Shown piece after piece: positions 54,890-64,000 of a stretch of 64,000 nucleotides of DNA (position 1 is its first letter; each line of letters begins with the position of its first letter). Source of the DNA: Thermothielavioides terrestris NRRL 8126 (Eukaryota > Ascomycota > Sordariomycetes > Sordariales > Chaetomiaceae); NCBI RefSeq assembly GCF_000226115.1, contig NC_016458.1:9033501-9097500 (forward strand). Reading direction: 5' to 3'. Under the pieces are notes generated by a model. It did not search any database, was not told where the DNA came from, and saw nothing but the letters and a program-made list of their open reading frames with translations. The position numbers and the translations under genes are program-made.

Positions 54890-56350
54890 TTCTAGGACGA
54901 CTCCGCTATAGACCTAAGTCGCTCGCTAACTATAACGTTATAGAACTAAAACAATCGCTAAAAGAACAATAAACTATTGATCGACGAGTTTATTGTCGAA
55001 GGAGACTCTGATAACGAAGAAAATAAACTATTCCCTAATAAAGGAGAGTTCTATATATAGTATATTGCTCGCCTTCTTAATAGTACTAAAGTCGAATATA
55101 CCCTTAGTTGTAGTAAATCCTACGAAGAATATTAGAAAGCCTATACTATATACAAATAGGACTCTATATTATAGACAATAAACCCTTACCTTTAGTCTAG
55201 TCTAAAGAAAATCCTTAAAGTATATAATATAGGCTAGGCTATTGAGACCCTAGCTTAGAAAAAGACGAGCTTGTAGTCTACTCACTATATAGTCCTTAAA
55301 CGCGAATTTCGAAAGCTAATATAGTCTTTCTAAACTACTTTTAACAACGTATAGATATATTATATCCCTACTTAGCTAGTACTACTCCCTTTGTCTACTA
55401 TTAAGTAGACCTCGATTTATACTATCCCCTAGACCCTAGTCGCCTCCTCTACTATACTAAGCTACTATAGGGCTTTAGTGCTCTATAATCCACCTACCTC
55501 CTCCCTAGACTGCTCTACCTAGCTAGCTACCTATCTAACTTATCGTTTAATAAATAACGAAGAAGCCTACTAGTACAATATATACTATCTAGTCGACGCT
55601 ATTACAATAGTCGTTAATACCAATAACTGTCTTATCGACTATATTTTAAGTTCGCTATAGTCTAGCCCCTCTTTGTAAAGCGGCTATAGTACAACTCCTA
55701 CTAAGCGCGATATTGCCTTAGTTCCCTTCGTCCTATATCCTTAGCACTATCTATCCTCTCTTTTCGAAAACCTCGCCTATATCCTTCGAGAATACGTTGA
55801 TCCCCTACCCTAGACCCTTAATAAGTCTAATAGATAGCCGATTATAGAGATACTCTCGTCGTTTAACGAAGATGTCGAGCATCTACCTATTAGCGATATA
55901 GTACTATCTAGAGATAAAGAGGCTATAGAGTAGGGCTAGAGACGGCTCTATCCCCTACTATAGCCCTACTCCCGCTTTATCCTATGCCTCGACCTATTAT
56001 CGAACTAACCTATCGACTAAAGCAATTGTAGTAACTTTAATATCTACCTCTACTCTACTTTAGAGATCTCGAAGTAGGTAATATATTGGCTATTAACCTT
56101 ACCTCCCCTTAGCTTATGCCTAAATATCCTATAGTACTATAGGATTGACGCTAGGGTAAGGCCGAAGGACTACCTATATCTAAGAAAGAAGATCTAGTTA
56201 GTACGTCGAAGCTTCTCTATACTTATATTTTTTTTATCGTTTTTTCGTAATAAGGCTATAGCTAGATATATCGAGGTGACTATACGCCTAGTAGTGCTAT
56301 TGAGATATATTCGTTTTATCGTTGTCATTTCTTATAGGGTAGTCTATATA
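54890..56350 (+). pseudogene. Antisense accessory open frame in Gypsy-3 (RIP-damaged)
   Basis: Counterpart of the frame at 34590-36050. The core (54989-55309) is 107 codons and starts FIVEGDSDNEEN. It agrees with Gypsy-1 at most positions, differing mainly by C/T and G/A changes. Upstream, codons that read TAG/TAA here and in Gypsy-1 form a Trp/Asn-rich segment (N.NNR.KN). Downstream are EAYQYNIYYLVDAITIVVN and a hydrophobic stretch. The function is unknown. Confidence 0.65.
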
Positions 56351-59300
56351 TAAACATTGCGTTTTCCCTTCCTCCTCCGGTTCAACGCTAGCCTATCGTT
56401 ATATCGTACGTCTTTCTATTCTCGTTTAAACTCGTCGAGTACAACAGTATCTAAGAAGTTCTCTAAGGGCTTCTATATTAGTTTATTATAACCTATCTAC
56501 TTGATATATATATCGTAGTTATTTCCCCTTCCCCTAGCGTTCTAAGCTTTAAGGATCGCCTCTATTCTATATTTCTACTAAGGAACACCCTCCTTCGATA
56601 TAACCTATACAGAGTCTAGCTATTTATCTATAACTTTCTACAAAGGGAGTAGATTAGAGGCTACTCGTTTAACTAAATCGATATAGAAGGTTGGGTATAG
56701 ACCACTTAGTATATCGAGCGTTATTGTTAAGGGGGTAGGTACTATAACTACCTTATACTTAGTATTTAGCTAGTTGAGTTTTTTACTAGAGCGGTTTGTC
56801 TTTATATTATATAAAGAGAGCTATACCTTGTCCCCTACTTTAAACCTCTTAGCTAGGCGGTAGAAGTAGTTTATATTCGCCTACTATCGCTACTATATAT
56901 ATACAATAGTTGCTTAGGTCTACTCTATTCCCTTCTTTAAATAGCGGAGGAACTTAGCAACGTAGCTCTCCGAGGTCGCTATAGGCGCTATCGAAATTGT
57001 AATAAGTTATATAGGGCTTATATCGAACCTATAGAGGAGGTAGTTCAGGTTTACCCTAGTTATAGACAAGTCCCTATTGTTAAATGTAAACTAATAGGCT
57101 AGGAGGTGTTTAGGCTAGTTGTACTATATAAAGGAGACAAAGATCTAGAGGATAGCCTATACCTCTTAGTTGACCTACTCTATTCCCCTATCTATCTAAG
57201 GATAGTAAGAAGTCGATAGGAGCTACTCTACCCCTACCGCCTTATATAGTATAGTCTAGAACCTATTCAACTAGTCCAACCTATAGTCGGTTATAATTTA
57301 AGTTGGGAACCTATAGAAACGCTACTATACGTTATAGAACTAGAGAGTATACTCTTCCACTCCTATCGAGTATATCGCCTCGAGCTATATATACTTAGAG
57401 AGGTAGTCGGTAATCACTATAAGGTAGCTAGGCGCCCCTTTGTCTCTTGTAGGAAGGTCGGTTATAAAGTTAATAGAGATCTATTTCTAGAAGCGATTAA
57501 GGATAGGTAGAGGTTATAAAAGCCTTTGACATAGCTACTAAGAGATCTTACTCTGATAGCACTAGTTATAGTTCTTAATAAACCGCTTTATATTGAACGA
57601 TATAAGGTCCTAGTAGTAATCTCTCTAGAGTATTTTAAATAGCCTATTATACTCTAGGTGTCCTAATATAGCTAAGTTATAGATTTACTAGATAATTATA
57701 GTAGTTAGAGGCTCCTATATAGGGAGCTAGAGACGGCTATAAAACTAAAGTATACCTTATATATTAAGGGAGTAGTCTACAATCTAGGTTTATACTACGT
57801 TTATCTCCTTTAGAAACTTCTAAGCTCTATTGCGAATAGCCTAGAGCTAGTAAGCGTAGTGCTCGTCTTTGATAACACCCTCGTCCTATAGGGCTACAAG
57901 CTACTTGTCCTCGAAGAACGTCTCTCCTATAAGCAACCTAGCCTCCTCCTATACATTGGTCTAGTACACTTTAATTAGAGGGAGTAGCTAGGCGATATAC
58001 TAGTTATCTTTAGGCTCGTCTTATTTACACTAAGAGAGCGTATTAGGGCGTAAGGCCTAGGATCCTAGCTAGTACTTTAGCTCGAAATTAAATAGGGAGA
58101 GCGTCTCCGTTTATTGGGCCTATTATTCACTAATTGGATATAGCTAAGTAAAGTACTTAAGGTTCTTATAGTCGATTAGGATAGTAAAGGGGGCTACTAT
58201 ACTTCGAAGCTCCGTCGACTAGGCCTTAAGATATAAGATAATAGCCAATAGCTCTTTATTATAGATAATATAGTTACGTTTAACGAAGCTCAGTTTTATA
58301 GAGTAGTAGGCTATAGAGTAAAGAACCTTATCCTCTCTCTACTAAGATAAATATCTACTAAGTACTATATTAGAATAGTCCGCTTCTACGATCGTCTCTC
58401 TTTTAAAATCCTATTAGGCAAAGATCAGCTCTAATATAAATATAGCTTTAAGCGTATTGAAGACGTCCTACTCCTCTTTGCCTTAGTAGAAGGGGACGTT
58501 CTTATAGGTAAGGCGTATTAATAGGGCCGCCTTCTCAAAGAAGTTAAGGATAGAGTCGCAATAGAAATTAGTGAATCCTAGAAAGCTCTATACTCCTTAG
58601 ACCTTATAGGGTACCTCCTACTTACGGATAGCTTTGATCTTCTTAGGGTTAGGGCGGACATAGACCTCTACCTCTACGATATACCCTAGGTACTTAACTT
58701 CCTTTATTATAAATATACATTTCTTAAGGTCTAGGTTAAGGCCTACGTCCTTCAATCTTCGAAGGACCTTGTATACCTTCCTTATATAGTCCTTTCGACT
58801 TCTACTCGAGTATACTAAGACGTCGTTAAGATATACCGTTATATAGTCTCCTAGCGTTAGACCGAGGGCGTTATTAATATATCTCTAAAATGTTATAGAA
58901 GTACCTACAAGCCTAAAGGGGTAGACTAGCCATTTGAATAGTCTAAACCTCGTATAAAACGCTATAAGGTGCTCGTCCCCCTTAGCTATCCAGATATAGT
59001 GGAATATAGCCCTAACGTCTAGTTTTATAAGCCATTTGGCCCTAGCTAGGGACTAAAGAGTCTCTTTAATCAAGGGGAGCGGGTACTAGTCCTACTTAGT
59101 AATTTTGTTTAAAGCTTAGTAGTTTATATAGAACCTCTATCCTCCTCCTAGCTTCTTTATAAAGAGGACTAGGGCGGCTACCGATAAGAAGCTTACCTAG
59201 ATCTATCCTTTATCTAACAGATCTACAACCTACTTCCGAATCTCTAAGAGATAGTCCCTTAGTATATTATACAAAGGTCCCTATAGAAGCTCAAGAGGTT

Positions 59301-60520
59301 TTCCGTCTAGGCTTGTCTTAAGACGGATATAATAGTCAGCCTCTAACTTGTTGATATCGACCTAAGGAGCTAGTCTCTTAGCTAGGGCGAAGGGATAGGT
59401 AGCTACAAAGTGGCCCTAGCGCCTACAACAGATATAGGCTCTAGCCTATTAACGCGCTATATATACTTTATTACTTATCTACTTCGCCTATAGCGCGTTT
59501 ATACCTCGTTTTCCTCTGTTCTACTACTACTTTCCTCTATAACCCCTATTGGCTCCCCTCTAGGCTAGGGCAATATAGGTTATATTGATCCTAGTTATTG
59601 GTATATCTTTATCTATATTCTTCTCTATATCTATATTGGGCCTAGGTTACTTACCCTAGGACCGCTAATGTCGTTCCTCTAGACGGAGGGCCTCTAGGTC
59701 GATAGCGATCTCATAGTACTTCGCAACGGCTATAGTATAGTCGTTCTATAGGACCCCTCGTCCTACTACGATATACTTCAACTTTAGGGAGAGGCATTGT
59801 TATAGTTTAATAAATTGTACCTCGTCGCTCTAATTGAGTCCTCTAACTTTCGATAGTTTCGCCTTAAAGTGAATAATAAAGGAGGAGAATAGCTCGTTAT
59901 CTCCTTAACGAAGTATATCTAGCTCCGTTAAAGCTATAACCTACTTATAGAGGTCTATATAGACTATTATAAGATATTCGAGAAACGCTTCTAGGTCGTA
60001 GTTATAGCTAGGTCCTCCCAACTTATAGAAGGCTACGACTTTAGCCTAGACCTTTTAGCTAAGGTTCCCCTAAATGAATACCTATTGGTCATAGGGACCT
60101 CCGATAAAGTCCTAGTCTACTACTAAGATATATACTATTGTAGCCCTCTAAGCGATAAAGAGCTCCTTTTTACTATCGAAGGGTTATCCTATAGGGAGAC
60201 GCTTCTACTATATCTAAAGAGCTATTGGAGCTATAGTATTAGTCGTCGAAGCCTAGGCGTTTACTACTATAGAGGCGTTTATAGTCTAAGCTATAGTAAT
60301 CTAGGCTATACGAAGTTCCTTAATAGTTATATTCTAACGTACAATCGTCTCTTATAAAAGTTAGAAGTGTTTATAGACCCAATCTAGGTCCAGGACCTAT
60401 AGGACGTCTAGGTTGTTTATAGTAGTGTCTAGCTTACTTAGTGTTAACGTCGAAACGCCTAGCGTACTACTCTCGTCTATATCTAAAAGTAATAGCTACT
60501 CTATCTATATAAAGGTAGTT
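56330..60520 (-). pseudogene. Gypsy-3 Gag-Pol relic lacking protease
   Basis: Same order as Gypsy-1 except that Gag (60520 to about 59345) is fused directly to the N-terminal part of RT by the internal deletion. The RT box reads YLND near 58826-58837, so only one of the two Asp is changed. Integrase and chromodomain relics follow. Stops are abundant. Confidence 0.86.
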
Positions 60521-60524
60521 GAAC
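60512..60524 (-). promoter_or_regulatory. Gypsy-3 putative self-primer binding site
   Basis: AAGGTAGTTGAAC on the plus strand directly abuts the 5' LTR at 60525, identical to the Gypsy-1 site and unmutated. Confidence 0.6.
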
Positions 60525-60795
60525 TATAATGTATTGGCCTTATAGCGTCTATAGATAAACGTACGATGTTCTATTCAACTACTTTAAAGAAGGAAAAAAG
60601 AGAAGTATAGGCTACAGTCCTTATATATAGAGTTTTTTAGGGGCTCGCGAAGTAGGTTTAGACCGACGTTATTCTAGGCGCAAGGCGGGCCCACTACAGG
60701 TCCGTCCTAGGGCCGTCGCGGATCCGTCCTGGGGCCGCTACGGATCCTGGGCGTAGCCCCATATACCTAGCCTAGGTATAGCCTGGTCTATAACA
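60525..60795 (-). repeat. Gypsy-3 5' LTR
   Basis: 271 bp; ends GGTCTATAACA on the plus strand before the CTAAG duplication. The GC-rich inner repeats are well preserved. Confidence 0.9.
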
Positions 60796-60800
60796 CTAAG

Positions 60801-61458
60801 TATATATAAAGAAAAAGAGTTATAGGAATAAACTAGGTATACAATAAGTTCTTATTAGATTTATATCAAAGTTAAAGTAATAGCGTTGTAGATATAGAAT
60901 AGTTGTACAAAGAAACAATAGATATTGCCAATAGAGCGTAGAACGAATATACAACGAAAATAGTATAGACGACGTAGACGTTGCTATATATAAGAGGGTT
61001 GAGAAACGAGTATAAGACGAAGACGAGGTAGGAGGAGCCAATATATAGAGAGGATAGAGGATAAGAATACAATAGAGGGATAGGGGTATACAGTAGAAAC
61101 AAGGAGAAAACATAGGGTATAAAGTTTATAGGGGAGGAAGGGGTTTTAATAGTATAAGAGGGGGCTAGGTCGTATACAATCAGTAAGTACGCCTTATATA
61201 GTACAGTTACTATAGAGAAGAGCATAGGGCAGGGAAAGGGCTAATCAATGTCCTACTAGAACGATATAAACAAATAATCTACGGCTAGGCAGTAGGATTA
61301 CCAAATAGCGAGCACCTAGCAGGCAGCCGCACTAGACTATATAAACAACGAACTAAGCACCAGTATTCGCTATAGCCAACCCTATACTAGACCTAGTCTA
61401 CGCTCAACGCTATACTACGCCTACCCTGATCCAACTCCCTATCTAGGCGAGGGGGGTA
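60801..61458 (+). other. Gypsy-2 3' untranslated region
   Basis: The remainder of Gypsy-2 after the Gypsy-3 insertion, purine-rich on the plus strand and ending in a GAGGGGGG tract before the 3' LTR. Two minus-strand open frames here (60820-61225) are low-complexity Ser/Tyr/Leu sequence and not genes. Confidence 0.7.
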
Positions 61459-61717
61459 TATTATAGACTAGGCTATACCTAGGCTAAGTATATAGGGCTA
61501 CGCCTAGGATCTATAGCAGTCCTATAACGGGCCTATAGCGGGCCTATAGCGGGCCCGCCTCGCGCCTAGAATAACGTCGGCCCAAGCCCCTATATACAAG
61601 CTCCTCAAAACTCTATATACAAGTACCACAACCTATACTTCTCCTTTTCTCTCCTTAAGGTAGTTGAATAGAACATTGTACACTTATCTGCAGACGCTAT
61701 AAGGCTAGCACGTTACA
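61459..61717 (+). repeat. Gypsy-2 3' LTR
   Basis: 259 bp, begins TATTATAGAC (mutated TGTTATAGAC) and ends CTAGCACGTTACA, followed by the ATAAT duplication. It retains the unmutated AAGGTAGTTGAA at 61657-61668. Confidence 0.92.
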
Positions 61718-61722
61718 ATAAT

Positions 61723-64000
61723 AGAGCTTTAAATATATATTTATATCCACCTCGATATACTTAAATACCTTAGAAATATATATATTAAAGAGGCTAATTT
61801 CAAGAGGTAGCTTATTAAATAGGAGAACTTAATAGATAAGGCCTCCCTTTAAAAGATAAGTAAAGTAAAGGATCTTAGCCTATAGTTCAATAAACTAATA
61901 GCTATGCTAGAGAAGCTATTCCTAAGCTTTATTTCCCTCTATACTATAAGTAAAATAGAGATCCTTAAGAAGCTAACCTTTTAAGATATAGCTATAGAAG
62001 TCTATAAAGGTATATACCTATTTCTTAAGAAGGTGCCTAGCTATATAGAGAAAGGATCCTTCTTAATATATAGCCCTAGAGAGAAAGAAAATAAGGACCT
62101 TAAGCAATTGGAAAATTAGGAGGATTGCTTTAAGCGCTAAACTAGTTATAAGGAGGGAGCTAGAATTAGCTAATCCTACTTTAAATATAAGCTAAGTATA
62201 TCTATAGCTCCTAGTACCTCTATAAAGTCCTTAAATATATTAAGGAAGTGCTATACCTACGATCACTTCTATCTAACTAAGCGATACTACTATTTGAACT
62301 CTAAGAGTATATCGCCTAGGTAGGAACCTAGAGAATATATTAAGGCTTATATAGAGGCTAATTTAAAAGTTGATTCAACTTTGTAAGTAAAGGCTAATAG
62401 GCTTTAGATAAAGAGGTCTAGAAGTAGCTTTGCTAACGACGTAAAGAGCGATATAGGCGAAGATCCGCTATTATATTGACTAGTTAACTATTTTAAAAGA
62501 GCTATAGCTATACTCTCGACGAAGGAGCCTAAGGTCCCTAAAGTGGATATAGTAGATGCCAATGCCTCTAAAGAGGGTACTGCTCCTAAAGAGAGTACTA
62601 CCTAGGAAGAGGGTAATGCCTTCGAAGTAGGTATTGCCTCTGAAGTAGGTATTGCCCCTAATATAGGCAACGCCTTCGATATAGGTACTAATATTATAGT
62701 AATATTTAGCTATTAGTATATTGTAAGAACATAGTAGTAGAGAGCTATAGGCAAATATATAGCGAGCTTCGCTATAATCCTAGTTGTATTCTAGATAGGC
62801 TAAAGATATCTCCTAATCAACTTAGTAATCCTAGATTTAAGGTCAACTATTTATATTACTAACTATCTAAGTAGGTTCAAAAGGCCTTCTAAGTTAGCTA
62901 TACCTAATGACTATATTTAGGCAAGTAAGTACCCTATTTAGATTAAAGGATATAGCAAGATAGATGTTAAACTATAGAACGATAAAGGTATTATAGTCTT
63001 TACGCTATACAATGTAGTTTACTACCTAACCTTCGTATATAACATTGTATTGTTAAAGTAGCTTAATCAATAAGGGATCTAGTAGGATAATAGGCTAGAG
63101 AGTATATTGAACTACCTACTTAGGCGCTAAGATTATATACTCCTTAGATATATTATAAAGAAGCTTTAACAATATATCCTTGAATATATACTCGAAAACT
63201 ATACGCCTATAGCCTTTGCCGTTTAAACGAAGAGGCTTGATCGCTAGGCTCGCTATATAGAGAGTGTAGTAGATACTATAACTTAGTATCTACGCCTTAG
63301 CTATATAGGCCTAAGGGCCCTTGAACACTTTGTTAATTATTTGCGAGGAGAGCGTATTAAAGGTGTACCAATGTTCGAATATAATAGCTATAGCCTTGGC
63401 AAGTCAAAACGTAGGCCTAATCGTATTCCTAGGCCATTGAACTATAGCCTAGGCGATAGGATCGCCCTAGATCTATACCCTTTCTAGGAAAGCTAATAGC
63501 GCTTTAAATATCTACTATTGGCGATAGATCGCTATTTAGGTATAATATAGGACTACTATCTATATAACTGCGAGGCGCTAGGTATCCTAGTAGCTATTAA
63601 ACACTTTGCTATACTACTTGAAAGGCAGTATCAGCTATATATTAAGGTCTTAGAGTATAACAACGAATTTATATAGGCGAACGCTATCACTACCTAGGCA
63701 AAGAGACAAGGTATCCAAATAGAGCTTTCAATGCCTAATACGCTTATATAGAATAGAAGCGCTAAATGCTTAGAGGGTATAATTAAGGAGAAGGCTAGAA
63801 CAATAGCCATTAGTATATAGTTGTTAGGGTAACTATAGCTAGAAGTTATAAGGGCTATAGTATATCTCTATAATAGGATACTATCCTTAATAATAGAGTA
63901 GATAACGCTACTAGATCGCTTTTACACCTTTCTTACTAAGAGAGATAGCCTAAGAGCCTTAGAGTATAAGCTATACTAAGGGCATTTAAAGGTCTATAGT
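61723..64000 (+). pseudogene. Copia-2 Gag to integrase relic (continues off the window)
   Basis: Resumes the Copia frame exactly where Gypsy-2 split it and corresponds to about 31257-33540 of Copia-1. It contains the rest of Gag, a protease-like region near 62830, the pre-integrase region and the integrase core near 63450. RIP-type stops occur throughout. Confidence 0.87.

Larger units (their letters stand above)
53905..60795 (-). mobile_element. Gypsy-type chromovirus (Gypsy-3), deletion copy, nested in Gypsy-2
   Basis: 6,891 bp on the minus strand; LTRs of 271 bp (53905-54175 and 60525-60795); perfect duplication CTAAG (53900-53904 and 60796-60800). Same family as Gypsy-1. It lacks about 791 bp relative to Gypsy-1, at 59340, removing the protease region. 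It is the youngest layer of the right-hand nest. Confidence 0.92.
47275..61717 (+). mobile_element. Gypsy-type chromovirus (Gypsy-2), nested in Copia-2 and itself interrupted by Gypsy-3
   Basis: LTRs of 259 bp (47275-47533 and 61459-61717) flanked by a perfect ATAAT duplication (47270-47274 and 61718-61722). Without Gypsy-3 it is about 7.5 kb. The LTR differs in its central part from the 271-bp LTR of Gypsy-1 and Gypsy-3, so this is another subfamily. The coding order is Gag, protease, RT, RNase H, integrase, chromodomain on the plus strand, with an antisense frame behind. Confidence 0.92.
46314..64000 (+). mobile_element. Copia-type element (Copia-2), same family as Copia-1, split by Gypsy-2, incomplete at right edge
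   Basis: The 5' LTR is at 46314-46523. The body (46524-47274) is interrupted by Gypsy-2 and resumes at 61723, running to the window end at a point matching about 33540 of Copia-1. Order and orientation are the same as Copia-1. The 3' half and 3' LTR lie beyond the window, so its target duplication (left flank AGTGG) cannot be checked. Confidence 0.9.

Noticed and set aside
60820..61225. Two minus-strand open frames rich in Tyr, Leu and Ser
   Set aside because: Low-complexity translations of purine-rich 3' untranslated DNA of Gypsy-2.
46314..64000. Tandem or CRISPR-like repeats in the AT-rich DNA
   Set aside because: The repeated look comes from TA-rich, RIP-limited sequence and from duplicated LTRs; no regular repeat-spacer pattern exists.

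Overview
The window looks like nuclear DNA of a filamentous ascomycete, probably a Sordariomycete with active repeat-induced point mutation (RIP); a Chaetomiaceae-like genome would fit, but this is inference. The evidence is a sharp two-compartment structure. GC-rich blocks (3250-30312 and 44035-46313) carry intact genes with short GT...AG introns of 59-97 bp and typical fungal families. AT-rich, TpA-rich, CpA/TpG-poor blocks (1-3249, 30313-44034, 46314-64000) carry only retrotransposon relics full of TAG/TAA stops.

The main gene block holds, left to right: a 767-residue coiled-coil protein (4573-6973, -); a vacuolar carboxypeptidase S-like M20 peptidase (10947-12695, +); a small single-pass membrane protein with a PPxY motif (13513-14106, +); a tandem GFA-domain protein (14330-15496, -); a short, probably mitochondrial protein (16112-16621, -); an HSL-type alpha/beta hydrolase (17539-18852, +); a GH31 glycoside hydrolase (19108-21612, -); a Clr5-domain protein (23103-24832, -); a short conserved fungal protein (26436-27204, +); and a secreted DUF8021-like protein (28090-28980, -). 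They do not form an obvious pathway or cluster. Introns were placed by GT...AG sites plus frame and protein continuity.

A CECR5/YKR070W-type HAD hydrolase gene on the minus strand has been cut in two. Its N-terminal part is at 44035-45116 and its C-terminal part at 29760-30312. Between them lies a 13.7-kb Copia-type LTR retrotransposon (30313-44034) with 210-bp LTRs and a near-perfect 5-bp target duplication. Removing the insertion and one target copy restores a single reading frame. A 7.7-kb chromovirus-type Gypsy element (Gypsy-1, 33589-41270, minus) is nested inside that Copia with a perfect CTTTA duplication.

The right arm is a three-layer nest. A second Copia of the same family (46314 to beyond 64000) is interrupted by Gypsy-2 (47275-61717, plus, ATAAT duplication), which is itself interrupted by Gypsy-3 (53905-60795, minus, CTAAG duplication). 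At the left edge the 5' end of a third Copia copy (minus) abuts the gene block at 3249, next to a different, partial repeat.

The most interesting observation is an open frame running antisense to gag-pol, between the chromodomain and the 3' LTR, in all three Gypsy elements. Its core is 107 codons in each. Gypsy-2 belongs to a different LTR subfamily, yet its core aligns without gaps to that of Gypsy-3 at about 38% identity by hand count, with many synonymous differences. This points to an accessory antisense gene carried by fungal chromoviruses. The same elements have a 12-13 nt segment directly after the 5' LTR that is complementary to a site inside the LTR just downstream of a TATA box, which suggests Tf1-like self-priming.
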